A stretch of DNA of 64,000 bases, taken from assembly GCF_947331435.1 (NCBI RefSeq), contig NZ_CAMZOF010000006.1, forward strand, positions 310,001 through 374,000, written 5' to 3'. Under the pieces are notes generated by a model. It was not told the DNA's origin. It ran no database searches and worked only from the letters and a program-made list of their open reading frames with translations. This document shows, one piece after another, positions 45,127-56,760 of the stretch; the stretch's first letter is position 1, and every line of letters starts with the position of its first letter. Position numbers and translations under genes: made by a program. The DNA comes from Pelagibius sp. Alg239-R121 (GTDB lineage Bacteria > Pseudomonadota > Alphaproteobacteria > Kiloniellales > Kiloniellaceae).

Positions 45127-47022
45127 TCAGAACTGAGACAGGACGGTATCGAGGTTTCGGTTGTTGATGTCGACGGAATAGCTGCTGTTCAAAGTGACCA
45201 TGAACTGGCTGACCAGATCGTTCTGCATCCGGCCGGCGAGATTGGTCTGTAGGGTCTTGATGGCAGTATCGGCGGTCGCTGCCGGCGCAGCCGCGATCTC
45301 GGTCAGCCGAGCGACCATAATCCCTTCGGCATCATCTACGACGTCCGCCTTACCCTGCTGAAGTTCAAACAGCTTGGTGGGCAGATCCAGGGGAATGCCG
45401 GGGGTTGGGGTCGTATTGAATCGCCTCAAGGCAGGGGTCGTGGTGAGCGAAAGACCCGCTTCCTCGGCAAGGGCGGCAAAGTCACCACCGTTGTTAACGG
45501 CTTCAGAGAGGACTTTCGCCTTTTCGTTCAGCAACCTCGTGACTTCAGCTTCTTTCCAGGCCTCGATCACGTCGTTGCGGACATCTGCCAGGGGTTTCTT
45601 GGCCGCTGGAATGACCTCGAGGGGCCGTACCACGAAGTAGCTGCCGTCCGCAGTTTCCGTCAGCAGGCTATCCTGGCCGACGTCCGTCGAAAAGACAGTA
45701 GTGATAAAGGTCCTGTCATCCGGCAAATCAGCGATCTTTTCGCCACTGGTGCCGTTGCCACTGCGGTCTACGCGTTCGAAGTTTTCGACCTGCAGACCCA
45801 AAGCGCCTGCGGCTGCTTCCAGCGAAGAGCCGCCGGCCATAGTGTCGTCCAGAGAATTGGCGAGACTGATGGCGGTGTCTGTCGCCAGATTCAGCTTGAG
45901 ATCGCTGCGGAGTTGATCAGCGACGTCCTCGAACGGCGTGATCTTACCCTCCTGGATCTCGCTCACCAGCGCCAGATGCCAACCCAGGGGACTCTGAACG
46001 GGCTCGGAAACACCGCCTTGTTCGACCGCAAAAGCGGCTTCCGCAAGTTCAGGAAGCTGCCCGGACAGTTCAGACCGCGACACCAGTCCCAGCGATACCG
46101 GTGTTCCGGCACCGGTTTCGCTGGCGACTGCGCTGAAATCCCGGCCTTCGCGAACCTTGGCAAGGGCATCCTTGGCGTCGTCTTCGCTTTGAAAGAGGAC
46201 CTGGGAAACGGAACGAAGCTCAGGAATCGAAAGCTCTTCCTTGCGCAATTCGTATTCATCGCGCAGCTGTTCATCGGAGACGGCAACTTCGCCGGTCAGC
46301 TTATCGGGACGGATTTGGAGCACGCTGATTTTGCGGTACTCGGGGGCAAGGAAGCTGCCCGAATCATTGTCATAGAAGGTTTGAACTTGCGCGTCCGTTG
46401 GTTCCGGCAGGTCTGTGATGCTGTCATTGCGGAACACCACCGTTTCGGCGGTCCGGGTCTCTCCGCTGTAGCGATAAAGGGCATCGGCCAGTGTCCGTGG
46501 GGTCATCGCAGCTGAAGAAATGGCGCTGGTCAGCTGTTGGCGCTGAATATCGCTGGTCAGGCCGGCCAGAAAGGTCGTCTCGGTGAGGCCGCTATTGCGC
46601 AGAGCCTGTTCGAATTGGAAAGCGCTAAACCTGCCGGTCGCGTCCTGGAAGGCCGGTAGGGTGGCGATCTGCTCGCGCAGTTGATCGGACGTCACAACCA
46701 GGCCGAGCTCGTTCGCGTGCTGCTCAAAGAGCGCGCGGTTGACCAAACGGTCCAGAACCTGCCGGACGATGCCAAGAGCCTGTGCCTGCTCGATATCCAG
46801 CCTGCCGCCGAATTGTGGTCCCAGGCGACCCAGCTCCTGGCGTAGATTTCGGCTGAAATCCTGCTGACTGATCGAGACCTTGCCCACTTCCGCGACGGAA
46901 TAGGAGTGTGTCGGACCCTGAAAGATGTCACCGATACCCCAGGCGCCGAAGCTTGCGATCAGGAGTGTGAAAAGAGTGATCGTGACGATCTTTTTGATCG
47001 GGTTCGTTTTTTTGTCGGCCAT
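45127..47022 (-). CDS. PpiD-like periplasmic peptidyl-prolyl isomerase/chaperone
   Basis: A 631-aa membrane-anchored chaperone. One N-terminal transmembrane helix (about residues 14-33) is followed by a SurA-like N-terminal domain (about 40-190), a parvulin-like PpiC domain (about 260-370, with GWHLALVSEI) and a C-terminal region. PpiD proteins assist export of outer-membrane proteins near the Sec translocon. It is divergent from tpiA and is followed by trpE. Confidence 0.88.
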   Translation of the reverse strand: MADKKTNPIKKIVTITLFTLLIASFGAWGIGDIFQGPTHSYSVAEVGKVSISQQDFSRNLRQELGRLGPQFGGRLDIEQAQALGIVRQVLDRLVNRALFEQHANELGLVVTSDQLREQIATLPAFQDATGRFSAFQFEQALRNSGLTETTFLAGLTSDIQRQQLTSAISSAAMTPRTLADALYRYSGETRTAETVVFRNDSITDLPEPTDAQVQTFYDNDSGSFLAPEYRKISVLQIRPDKLTGEVAVSDEQLRDEYELRKEELSIPELRSVSQVLFQSEDDAKDALAKVREGRDFSAVASETGAGTPVSLGLVSRSELSGQLPELAEAAFAVEQGGVSEPVQSPLGWHLALVSEIQEGKITPFEDVADQLRSDLKLNLATDTAISLANSLDDTMAGGSSLEAAAGALGLQVENFERVDRSGNGTSGEKIADLPDDRTFITTVFSTDVGQDSLLTETADGSYFVVRPLEVIPAAKKPLADVRNDVIEAWKEAEVTRLLNEKAKVLSEAVNNGGDFAALAEEAGLSLTTTPALRRFNTTPTPGIPLDLPTKLFELQQGKADVVDDAEGIMVARLTEIAAAPAATADTAIKTLQTNLAGRMQNDLVSQFMVTLNSSYSVDINNRNLDTVLSQF

Positions 47023-47417
47023 GACGGTGGCAAATCCCTGGTTACAGCAACGGTTATTCGACGTCTGCTTACGGCGCTATCGGCACAGGCGGAAACCTAT
47101 CGAATTGCGCGGCATATTAGGTAGCGCCTGAGGTGCGGGCAACACGCAAATGCCGTCCGGCACCCGAGGCGTTGTCCCGAGCCATTTTGACAAGGCGGCC
47201 GTCCCCGCAGTTGGATTGAGCAAGCGGCCATGCTAGGTAGACGCAAAACACTGGAGACTCCGGCTTTTTACGACGAAAGCTGATGTAGGGCGTGATCGGC
47301 TTTGATCGAAAGGGTCAAACTCGTGAACTGCTCTCCAGCTCACTGAATAATAGAACGGTTCTCGCGTTATTTTGGTTCGACATAAACGTTCAAGCTCTTG
47401 ATATGGAGACGAAAAGC
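47023..47417. other. Divergent intergenic region between the ppiD-like gene and tpiA
   Basis: 395 bp holding the start regions of the two divergent genes. I see no RNA gene and no convincing -35/-10 pair. The tpiA reading frame extends 42 codons into this region, but without a fitting N-terminal sequence. Confidence 0.35.
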
Positions 47418-48167
47418 ATGCGGCGCAAGTTGATTGCCGGGAACTGGAAGATGAATGGTTTGCGCGCCGGTGGCGCCGCTCTGGCGGGTGGTTTGGCCGA
47501 GAAGTGCCGCGCTGAAGCTTTGACGTGTGATTTTCTGGTCTGTCCGCCGGCCCATCTGCTGATTCCGGTATCCGAAGCGATCGCCGGCAGCGGCATCGCG
47601 CTGGGCGGCCAGGACTGTCACACGGGGGCTTCCGGGGCGCATACCGGCGATCTCAGCGCCGAAATGCTGGCCGATGTGGGCTGCAGCTTTGTTATTCTGG
47701 GCCATTCTGAACGCCGCGCCGATCACGGTGAGGGCAGCGATCTGGTCCAGGCGAAGGCTCTTGCGGCGGCGAGAGCCGGCCTGAAGGCAATCGTCTGTGT
47801 CGGCGAAACCGCCGATGAGCGCAAGGCGGGGCGGGCGCTCGAGGTGATCGAGACGCAGATCCGGCAGTCTCTGCCTGAAGGGGCGGGCGCTGAGTTGGTG
47901 GTTGCCTATGAACCTGTCTGGGCGATCGGGACCGGTCTGACAGCGACTCCGGCGGATGTGGCGGAGGTTCATGCACAGATCCGGCAACTGCTTGTTGAGC
48001 TCTGTGGGGCCGGGGTTGGGGACGCGATTCGCATTCTTTACGGCGGTTCGGTCAAACCGGCGAATGCAGCGGAACTGATGGCCGTCGACAACGTGGATGG
48101 CGCGCTGGTCGGGGGCGCCAGTCTCAAGCTGGAGGATTTTTGGGCGATTGGCAGCAGTTGCCCCTAG
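47418..48167 (+). CDS. tpiA: Triosephosphate isomerase
   Basis: Interconverts dihydroxyacetone phosphate and glyceraldehyde 3-phosphate in glycolysis and gluconeogenesis. The 249-aa protein starts [14 protein letters not shown] with the active-site Asn/Lys, carries catalytic His in ILGHSERRA and catalytic Glu in [13 protein letters not shown], and the [10 protein letters not shown] phosphate loop. ATG 47418 with GGAG upstream was chosen over earlier in-frame starts because it gives the exact family N-terminus. secG follows, as in many alphaproteobacteria. Confidence 0.96.
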   Translation: MRRKLIAGNWKMNGLRAGGAALAGGLAEKCRAEALTCDFLVCPPAHLLIPVSEAIAGSGIALGGQDCHTGASGAHTGDLSAEMLADVGCSFVILGHSERRADHGEGSDLVQAKALAAARAGLKAIVCVGETADERKAGRALEVIETQIRQSLPEGAGAELVVAYEPVWAIGTGLTATPADVAEVHAQIRQLLVELCGAGVGDAIRILYGGSVKPANAAELMAVDNVDGALVGGASLKLEDFWAIGSSCP

Positions 48168-48457
48168 CCATCCGGCTCGCAAAGAGCTAAATACCCAGCG
48201 TTCCCGAAGGGGTCCGGTTCGTATGACGGACGAGACTCCTGAAAGGATGACAGATTTTATAGTGGCGCCCTGACCGGCGCAGGCCATTGTTTGATACCGC
48301 CAGCGGGCCGACCAAAGCCCAGCGGAACATCTTTGGGCCTGCGCGGCTTTGCAATGGGTGCCTGTTGAGATATGGCCGTTTAGGGTAATGATCCGCACGG
48401 TTAGCGATCCGGGCGAAATATGCTCTGGTACGGCCGAGTTACTGAAAGACTGATACG

Positions 48458-48799
48458 ATGAACAATGTTGTTTTGGTGATCCATTTGCTTTTGGCGCTGG
48501 CGATGATTGGCGTCGTCTTGCTGCAAAAGAGCGAAGGCGGCGGCCTGGGAATCGGTGGCGGCGGCGGTAGTGGCGGTTCCGGCGGCATGGGCGGTTTCCT
48601 GACCGGCCGGGGTACGGCGAACCTTCTGACCCGCGCAACTGCCGTACTGGCAGGCCTGTTCATGCTGAGCAGCCTGGGCCTCACGATCCTGGGTAATCAG
48701 TCGATTGATCGTGGCTCCATTGTTGACGATTTGCAGTCGCCAGCAGCGCCTATTGAGTTGCCGCTGGATCCGGCAGCGCCGCCGGTGCCGCAGAACTGA
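48458..48799 (+). CDS. secG: Preprotein translocase subunit SecG
   Basis: Small inner-membrane subunit of the SecYEG channel. The 113-aa protein has two transmembrane helices (about 1-22 and 55-77) with the LLQKSEGGGLGIGGG segment between them; the Gly-rich stretch is longer than in E. coli. The tail is Pro/Ala-rich and typical of alphaproteobacterial SecG. It lies between tpiA and pyrG, the usual order. Confidence 0.94.
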   Translation: MNNVVLVIHLLLALAMIGVVLLQKSEGGGLGIGGGGGSGGSGGMGGFLTGRGTANLLTRATAVLAGLFMLSSLGLTILGNQSIDRGSIVDDLQSPAAPIELPLDPAAPPVPQN

Positions 48800-48875
48800 T
48801 AAGGGTGATGGAAGCGGCATCACTCGAATAGGAATTGCACCGGCCCGGTACTCGGGGCCGGAACAGAGAATTTAG

Positions 48876-50561
<1,686 letters not shown>

Positions 50562-50630
50562 AGCGAGAGGATCTTTACGGGCCGCGGGATCCAGACGGCA
50601 AAAAATCGCAAGATAAGGAAGTTGGCAGGA

Positions 50631-51479
50631 ATGGCGCAGGCGAAGCATGTAGAGGTCGGTCCCGTCACCCTTGGCAATGATCTGCCGTTTGCCCTCATCG
50701 CCGGGCCCTGTGCCATGGAAAGCCGCGCTCATGCGCTCGAAATGAGCCATGCGCTGACCGAGATGGCATCAGAGCTGGGCATTGGCCTGATCTATAAATC
50801 CTCCTTCGACAAGGCAAACCGTACCAGCTTGACAGCCGGCCGCGGAATCGGCCTGAACGAGGCGCTGCCGATCTTCGCCGAGGTGCGGGAGACCTACGGC
50901 TGTCCGGTGCTGACCGATGTGCATACCGCGGAGCAGTGCGCTCCCGTAGGCGAGGCCGTCGACGTGCTGCAGATCCCGGCTTATCTCTGCCGGCAGACAG
51001 ATCTGCTGGTTGCGGCTGCCAACACCGGCAAGGTGGTTAATGTGAAGAAAGGGCAGTTCCTGGCGCCCTGGGATATGAAGAATGTGGCCGCCAAGATCAC
51101 TGAGAGCGGCAATCCCAATGCTCTGGTTTGCGAGCGAGGCGCCTCCTTCGGCTATAACACGCTGGTATCGGACATGCGTTCGCTGGCAATCATGTCTGCG
51201 GATATCGGCGTTCCCGTGGTCTACGACGCAACCCATTCGGTTCAGCAGCCGGGCGGCCGCGGGGGATCATCGGGCGGACAACGCGAATTCGTGCCGGTTT
51301 TGGCCCGGGCTGCGATTGCAGTCGGCGTTGCAGCGGTCTTTATGGAAACCCATCAGGATCCGGATTCTGCGCCCTCGGACGGCCCCAACATGGTGCCGCT
51401 GCACCAGCTCAAAGACCTGATTTCGACCTTGATGGCGATCGACGCGGTTGCCAAGGCCAATCCCGTTTCGCTGACCTAA
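50631..51479 (+). CDS. kdsA: KDO-8-phosphate synthase
   Basis: Condenses arabinose 5-phosphate and PEP to KDO-8-P for the LPS inner core. The 282-aa TIM-barrel has [13 protein letters not shown], the [11 protein letters not shown] loop, [38 protein letters not shown] and [15 protein letters not shown] 50631 is used; an upstream TTG (50622) lies too close to AAGGA. The gene belongs to the pyrG-kdsA-eno run. Confidence 0.95.
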   Translation: MAQAKHVEVGPVTLGNDLPFALIAGPCAMESRAHALEMSHALTEMASELGIGLIYKSSFDKANRTSLTAGRGIGLNEALPIFAEVRETYGCPVLTDVHTAEQCAPVGEAVDVLQIPAYLCRQTDLLVAAANTGKVVNVKKGQFLAPWDMKNVAAKITESGNPNALVCERGASFGYNTLVSDMRSLAIMSADIGVPVVYDATHSVQQPGGRGGSSGGQREFVPVLARAAIAVGVAAVFMETHQDPDSAPSDGPNMVPLHQLKDLISTLMAIDAVAKANPVSLT

Positions 51480-51541
51480 CCCGTTTTATCGATTTAAACC
51501 GCAATTCACTGCCGGACAGGCTGCCGACAGCCGCCGGATAA

Positions 51542-52849
<1,308 letters not shown>

Positions 52850-52870
52850 AATCGTTTGCGGTAGGGGAGG

Positions 52871-52901
52871 CGGAGGCAAAGCCCTTGCAGCTTTGCTTCC
52901 G
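52871..52901 (+). terminator. Strong hairpin after eno
   Basis: CGGAGGCAAAGC (52871-52882) pairs with GCTTTGCTTCCG (52890-52901), 12 bp with one G-T pair and a 7-nt loop. The following bases (ACTTCCCAATTTCTG) have only a short T-run, so it may be a terminator or a processing/stability element before the next small gene. Confidence 0.5.
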
Positions 52902-52946
52902 ACTTCCCAATTTCTGAAACGTTGCGTTTGTGCTATCATTGGAACC

Positions 52947-53165
52947 ATGTCAGACCGGGATTTGAAATCGAACCAACGACAGGATGCCGCTGTCGTCGAA
53001 GGTGACCGCGCGCTTCGGTTCGCCATAATCGGGTTTTTTAGCCTGATTGCGATTGCCGCAAGCGCCTTCGTGGCCTTTCCGTCGCTGGGCGCCGTGTTTC
53101 TAGATTCCTACAACCAGCAGTATCAGGCCAGGGTCACCGAAGCGGTGATCTGCCGTTTTCCGTAA
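52947..53165 (+). CDS. Small membrane protein of unknown function
   Basis: A 72-aa protein with a basic N-terminus and one transmembrane helix (about residues 25-47, FAIIGFFSLIAIAASAFVAF). GGAA lies just before ATG 52947. It follows eno. I recognise no family; the frame continues upstream without a likely start. Confidence 0.55.
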   Translation: MSDRDLKSNQRQDAAVVEGDRALRFAIIGFFSLIAIAASAFVAFPSLGAVFLDSYNQQYQARVTEAVICRFP

Positions 53166-53183
53166 CAGCGCTCGCAGAACTTT

Positions 53184-53798
53184 CTACAGTAGCTCTTTAA
53201 TCGCCGCAGCCATGGTTTCGGGCGATGCGTCGTGCCTGAACACCAGCAGCAGGTTCCAGTTCTCATCCAGCAGGTAACTGTAGGAACTGTGGTCGACCGG
53301 ATAGTCGATCGGATCAATATCTTTGCGCAGCGCATAATAGACCCGAAAATCCCGCGCCACCGCGTCGATCCGTTCCTTGGGGCCGGTCAGGCCTATCATC
53401 CGCTCGTGAAACAGGGTGACGTAATCCGCCAAGTGTTCCTGTTTATCGCGCTCCGGGTCGACCGTGATGAAGAGAGGGCGCAGCTTGTCCCCGTCGGTGC
53501 CAAGGATATCGAGAGCTGCCGAGATGTCCTGCAGTGCCGTTGGACAGATATCCGGGCAGTAGGTGTAGCCGAAGTAGAGCAGAACCTTCTCGCCCTTGAA
53601 GTCGGCCTCGGTGGTTGAGCGCCCGTTATGATTAATGAGATCGAAGGGGCCGCGCGTGTCGAAGGGAACAGAAACGACACCCGTGCCGGACGGCGTCTTC
53701 TCCTGGGTCAGGCGGGAGCCAAGGATCAAGCCGGTTGCGCCGATTGCCGCAACGCCGATCATGATTCCGAAAATCAGGAGAGAACGATGTGAAAGCAT
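53184..53798 (-). CDS. SCO1/SenC family copper chaperone
   Basis: Thioredoxin-fold protein that delivers copper to the CuA site of cytochrome c oxidase or acts as a thiol-disulfide protein. The 204-aa protein has an N-terminal transmembrane anchor (about residues 8-28), the copper-binding pair Cys81 and Cys85 in YTYCPDIC and the third ligand His170 in VDHSSY. It is not next to cox genes here, so its partner oxidase is elsewhere. It converges with the small membrane protein gene. Confidence 0.92.
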   Translation of the reverse strand: MLSHRSLLIFGIMIGVAAIGATGLILGSRLTQEKTPSGTGVVSVPFDTRGPFDLINHNGRSTTEADFKGEKVLLYFGYTYCPDICPTALQDISAALDILGTDGDKLRPLFITVDPERDKQEHLADYVTLFHERMIGLTGPKERIDAVARDFRVYYALRKDIDPIDYPVDHSSYSYLLDENWNLLLVFRHDASPETMAAAIKELL

Positions 53799-54072
53799 GC
53801 GGTCGGTTTTATACAGCGCGATTCACCGATCGTTCAATAGCCGGTTGAATCAGAGTGAGATAGAGCCGGAACGGCTCGGCGGTCTATTTTGAGACACAAG
53901 TTATCACTGGCCAACTGACCATGGATGGAGCTGACGATCGGTTCAATGACGAGCGACAGCTTCATTTCGCCCTTTCAGGGCAGGTCAAACCTTCTCAACG
54001 GCTGAGTCATCCGTTCTTAACCGCTGTGAAAACTTGACCCCGCCCCGATGGCATCCAGATTTCCAACAGAAA

Positions 54073-54663
54073 CTAGTTGGCCAGGGATTGTGCCAGCTTT
54101 AACACGTCATTCGGTGTCCACCAGACTTGGTGCGCTTTTTTGAGCACGGATAAGTGCTGCTTCTTATTCAGGCCGGCGCGGATCACGCGTGCGGCGATCG
54201 TCGAGCAGTTCTTACGCATGAGCCGGTAGTGACTGCCGGGCTTGGTCCGGATCGAAGTCCATTCCGCGAGCATGTCGACCATCCTCAGGTTGGGAAGAGG
54301 GATCATGTGCTCGGGCAATCGGTAGTCTTCCTCCTCAGTACCGCTATCGCCTGCTTCCGAACAGCAGTCATCAAAGAATGAGCTTTTTTCCGATTCAACC
54401 ATTCTTGTCGGCAAGATGTCGGAGGGACCGGCACCGTCTCCTCCAGGGAACCAGCTCGCGTAACCCTCGGTGTCCAGCGCCCGCTCAATGCCTGCGGCGG
54501 GACGGATGAAGACGGCGGCGTGGCCGATACCATCCACAGGCTCCCAAATACAAGCCGTGGGCATTTTTAGCGTTTGATATGCTGCAATCACCGCGTGGGA
54601 CTGGACGTTTGGGTTGGGGTTGACTGCCGACCCTTTCGCAACCTTGATTGTACCTCTGAACAC
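54073..54663 (-). CDS. Predicted circularly permuted papain-like (NlpC/P60-LRAT-like) hydrolase
   Basis: A 196-aa protein from GTG 54663, which has GGAGG eight bases upstream; ATG 54684 has none. Two motifs typical of permuted papain-like folds are visible: the catalytic His in GIGHAAVFI (His48), followed by a GYASWFPGG block, and near the C-terminus RKNCSTIAARVIRAG (Cys153). The middle has an acidic insertion (residues 103-113). The order His-before-Cys marks the permuted type. The protein has no signal peptide or membrane segment. Such domains occur in amidases, acyltransferases and secreted effectors; function here is not known. It stands alone on the minus strand in non-core sequence. Confidence 0.55.
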   Translation of the reverse strand: MFRGTIKVAKGSAVNPNPNVQSHAVIAAYQTLKMPTACIWEPVDGIGHAAVFIRPAAGIERALDTEGYASWFPGGDGAGPSDILPTRMVESEKSSFFDDCCSEAGDSGTEEEDYRLPEHMIPLPNLRMVDMLAEWTSIRTKPGSHYRLMRKNCSTIAARVIRAGLNKKQHLSVLKKAHQVWWTPNDVLKLAQSLAN

Positions 54664-55099
54664 GACACCTGCCTCCTGAATCATTAGTTTGAAGCACGCC
54701 GAAGCCTGAAAGTGTGGGGAACCTGCTTGAACGCGTCTACATACCAGAAGTTGGTGATTTTTCTTTTCGCGATGACTGGAAGTAGGCCTGCAGAGAGTTT
54801 TCCACTCCAAGCAGTGCCACTACCGTTGCCTGTGTAGTCTGCTGTCCGCGCAATCGCCGCCGTGGTTGGCCGTGCGGAAGAGGAAACCAGTCTGCCAAAA
54901 CAGTTCCTACCGGTTCGCCGGTGAACAGGAATTGAAAAGAACCTATTCCTTCGATTGATCTCATCTCACCCGACGCCAGGAGTCCAAAAGGAGTCCAAAA
55001 GGGGAATGGATGGGAATCAATTCCGATGAAATGAATCATATTGGAATCATTGTGTTTTTTCGGTTGACCGAAGGAATCAAACTGTGATTCGCTCCCCTC
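54664..55099. other. Intergenic region between the predicted hydrolase and ftsB
   Basis: 436 bp. It holds a tandem duplication of GGAGTCCAAAA (54978-54988 and 54989-54999), several copies of GAATCA (55011-55095) and a possible minus-strand frame upstream of the hydrolase gene (54737-54964; listed separately). The composition is AT-richer than the neighbouring core genes. Confidence 0.5.
54737..54964 (-). CDS. Possible 75-aa protein upstream of the predicted hydrolase
   Basis: A minus-strand frame of 75 residues (from ATG 54964, preceded by GGTGAG) ending 73 bp before the hydrolase start, same direction. It reads MRSIEGIGSFQFLFTGEPV at the start. No family is recognised, and codon usage is ordinary. 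It could be a companion gene of the hydrolase or a chance frame; a longer reading with ATG 55039 has no ribosome-binding site. Confidence 0.25.
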   Translation of the reverse strand: MRSIEGIGSFQFLFTGEPVGTVLADWFPLPHGQPRRRLRGQQTTQATVVALLGVENSLQAYFQSSRKEKSPTSGM

Positions 55100-55435
55100 A
55101 TGTCAATTGCCTGGGAAATACGCAGCCGCGCACGTTTTATCCTGCCAAGGGTTCTGGCGGTCTGCACAGTCGTTTACTTCGCCTACCACGCGGTGGAAGG
55201 CGATCGCGGCTTTTTGACCTGGCTGGCCTTGAAGCAGGAATTGGCGCAGGTGCGAACTGCCCAGGCCGAGCTGCGGGCGGAACGCGACGAATTGCAGGGA
55301 CGGGTCTCTCTGTTGCGGCCTGATAACCTGGACCCCGATTTACTGGAGGAGAGGGCGCGTGATGTTCTCAACTATGGCCGGGAAAGCGAAGTGATCCTAA
55401 TCACCCCGCGACGTAAAAACGGCACAGAAAACTGA
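55100..55435 (+). CDS. ftsB: Cell division protein FtsB / septum formation initiator
   Basis: Small bitopic divisome protein that forms a complex with FtsL and FtsQ. The 111-aa protein has one transmembrane helix (about residues 13-32) and then a coiled coil (about 45-80, KQELAQVRTAQAELRAERDEL in parts) and the LLEERARDVLNYGRESEVIL block found in the FtsB/DivIC family. Start ATG 55100 lacks an obvious ribosome-binding site. Its location between eno and pdhA is the normal alphaproteobacterial one. Confidence 0.88.
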   Translation: MSIAWEIRSRARFILPRVLAVCTVVYFAYHAVEGDRGFLTWLALKQELAQVRTAQAELRAERDELQGRVSLLRPDNLDPDLLEERARDVLNYGRESEVILITPRRKNGTEN

Positions 55436-55439
55436 CCAT

Positions 55440-55604
55440 TGAGACATGAAAATTTTAGCATTAATCGAAATTAGGTTAATAATTAAAATATTACGCTAAA
55501 TCAATATCTTAACTATTATTGCAATTATAACTGTTTCCCCGTATTGTGGCGCAAATGACGGGGGCTTGCCCCTGTGCAATCACGCGTAGTCAAGGGGGGA
55601 GCCA
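55440..55604 (+). promoter_or_regulatory. AT-rich upstream region of the pdh operon
   Basis: The first about 95 bp (55440-55535) are strikingly AT-rich with TTAATAATTAAAATATTA-like sequence, unlike anything else nearby, followed by a GC-rich leader and the ribosome-binding site GGGGGGAG before pdhA. It probably contains the operon promoter and possibly an AT-rich activator-binding region; no exact -35/-10 pair is asserted. Confidence 0.45.
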
Positions 55605-56672
55605 ATGGCGACCAAAAAAGCCCCGGCCAAGAAGCCGGCGGCGAAACGCAAGACGGCCGCTGCCAGTGCCACAAAAGCCGCCGCAGCGAAGTCTTCCGTA
55701 GCGAAAGCATCCAAGGAAGACCTTCTCCATTACTACAAGGAAATGCTGGCCATCCGGCGTTTCGAGGAGAAAGCCGGACAGATGTACGGCATGGGGCTGA
55801 TCGGTGGTTTCTGCCACCTTTACATCGGCCAGGAAGCTGTCGTCGTTGGAATGCGCGCGGCGACCACCGAAAACGACACGGTGGTGACCTCCTATCGAGA
55901 TCACGGCCATATGCTGGCCTGTGGCATGGACCCGGACGGTGTAATGGCCGAGCTCACAGGCCGCCGTGGCGGTTACTCGAAGGGCAAGGGTGGTTCCATG
56001 CACATGTTCAGCCATGACAAAAAGTTTTATGGCGGACACGGCATCGTGGGTGCGCAGGTCCCGATCGGCACCGGTATCGCCTTCGCGCACCAGTATTTGG
56101 AAGAACCGGCCGTCAGCCTCACCTACCTGGGTGACGGCGCGCTGAACCAGGGGCAGGTCTACGAGTCCTTCAATATGGCTGCTTTGTGGAAACTGCCGGT
56201 GATTTATATCATCGAGAACAACAAGTACGGCATGGGCACGTCGATCGAGCGCTCTTCGGCGAAAAGCACCGAGCTGTACCATCGCGGTCAGGCCTACGGC
56301 ATTCCCGGACAGCAGGTTGACGGCATGGATGTTCTGGCAGTCAAAGAGGCTGGCGAGAAGGCGGCCGATCATGCCCGAAACGGCAAAGGGCCTTTCATCC
56401 TTGAAATGATGACCTACCGCTATCGCGGCCACTCCATGTCGGATCCGGCAAAGTACCGCTCCAAGGAAGAGGTGCAGAAGATGCGCCAGGAGCGTGACCC
56501 TATCGAGCGCCTGCGCGGCATGATGCTGGATCAGGGCCTTGTCGAAGAAACCGAGCTCAAGGATCTCGACCGTGCGGTCAAGGCCCGGGTTTCCGCTGCC
56601 GCCGAGTTCGCGCAGAACAGCCCCGAACCAGATCCGTCAGAGCTTTTCACCGACATCTACGTCGAGGCTTAA
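55605..56672 (+). CDS. pdhA: Pyruvate dehydrogenase E1 component, alpha subunit
   Basis: Decarboxylates pyruvate with thiamine diphosphate together with PdhB. The 355-aa protein contains GGFCHLYIGQEA, YRDHGHML, GGHGIVGAQVPIGTGIAFA, the ThDP motif GDGALNQGQVYESFNMA and the phosphorylation-loop-like RYRGHSMSDPAKYR. Before the catalytic part is a Lys/Ala/Pro-rich extension of about 36 residues (MATKKAPAKKPAAKRKTAA...), which looks like a histone-H1 tail. It is the first gene of pdhA-pdhB-pdhC-lpd-lipA. Confidence 0.96.
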   Translation: MATKKAPAKKPAAKRKTAAASATKAAAAKSSVAKASKEDLLHYYKEMLAIRRFEEKAGQMYGMGLIGGFCHLYIGQEAVVVGMRAATTENDTVVTSYRDHGHMLACGMDPDGVMAELTGRRGGYSKGKGGSMHMFSHDKKFYGGHGIVGAQVPIGTGIAFAHQYLEEPAVSLTYLGDGALNQGQVYESFNMAALWKLPVIYIIENNKYGMGTSIERSSAKSTELYHRGQAYGIPGQQVDGMDVLAVKEAGEKAADHARNGKGPFILEMMTYRYRGHSMSDPAKYRSKEEVQKMRQERDPIERLRGMMLDQGLVEETELKDLDRAVKARVSAAAEFAQNSPEPDPSELFTDIYVEA

Positions 56673-56760
56673 ACGCGGTGCCCGGCCGTCATGTGGCTGG
56701 CACCACTCATGAGCCCAAGTTCTTGACTTAAGACTGAATTCTTTCCCGGAGAGGGACCCC

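Noticed and set aside
47367-48638. 423-codon minus-strand frame opposite tpiA and secG
   Set aside because: Antisense shadow covering two recognised genes.
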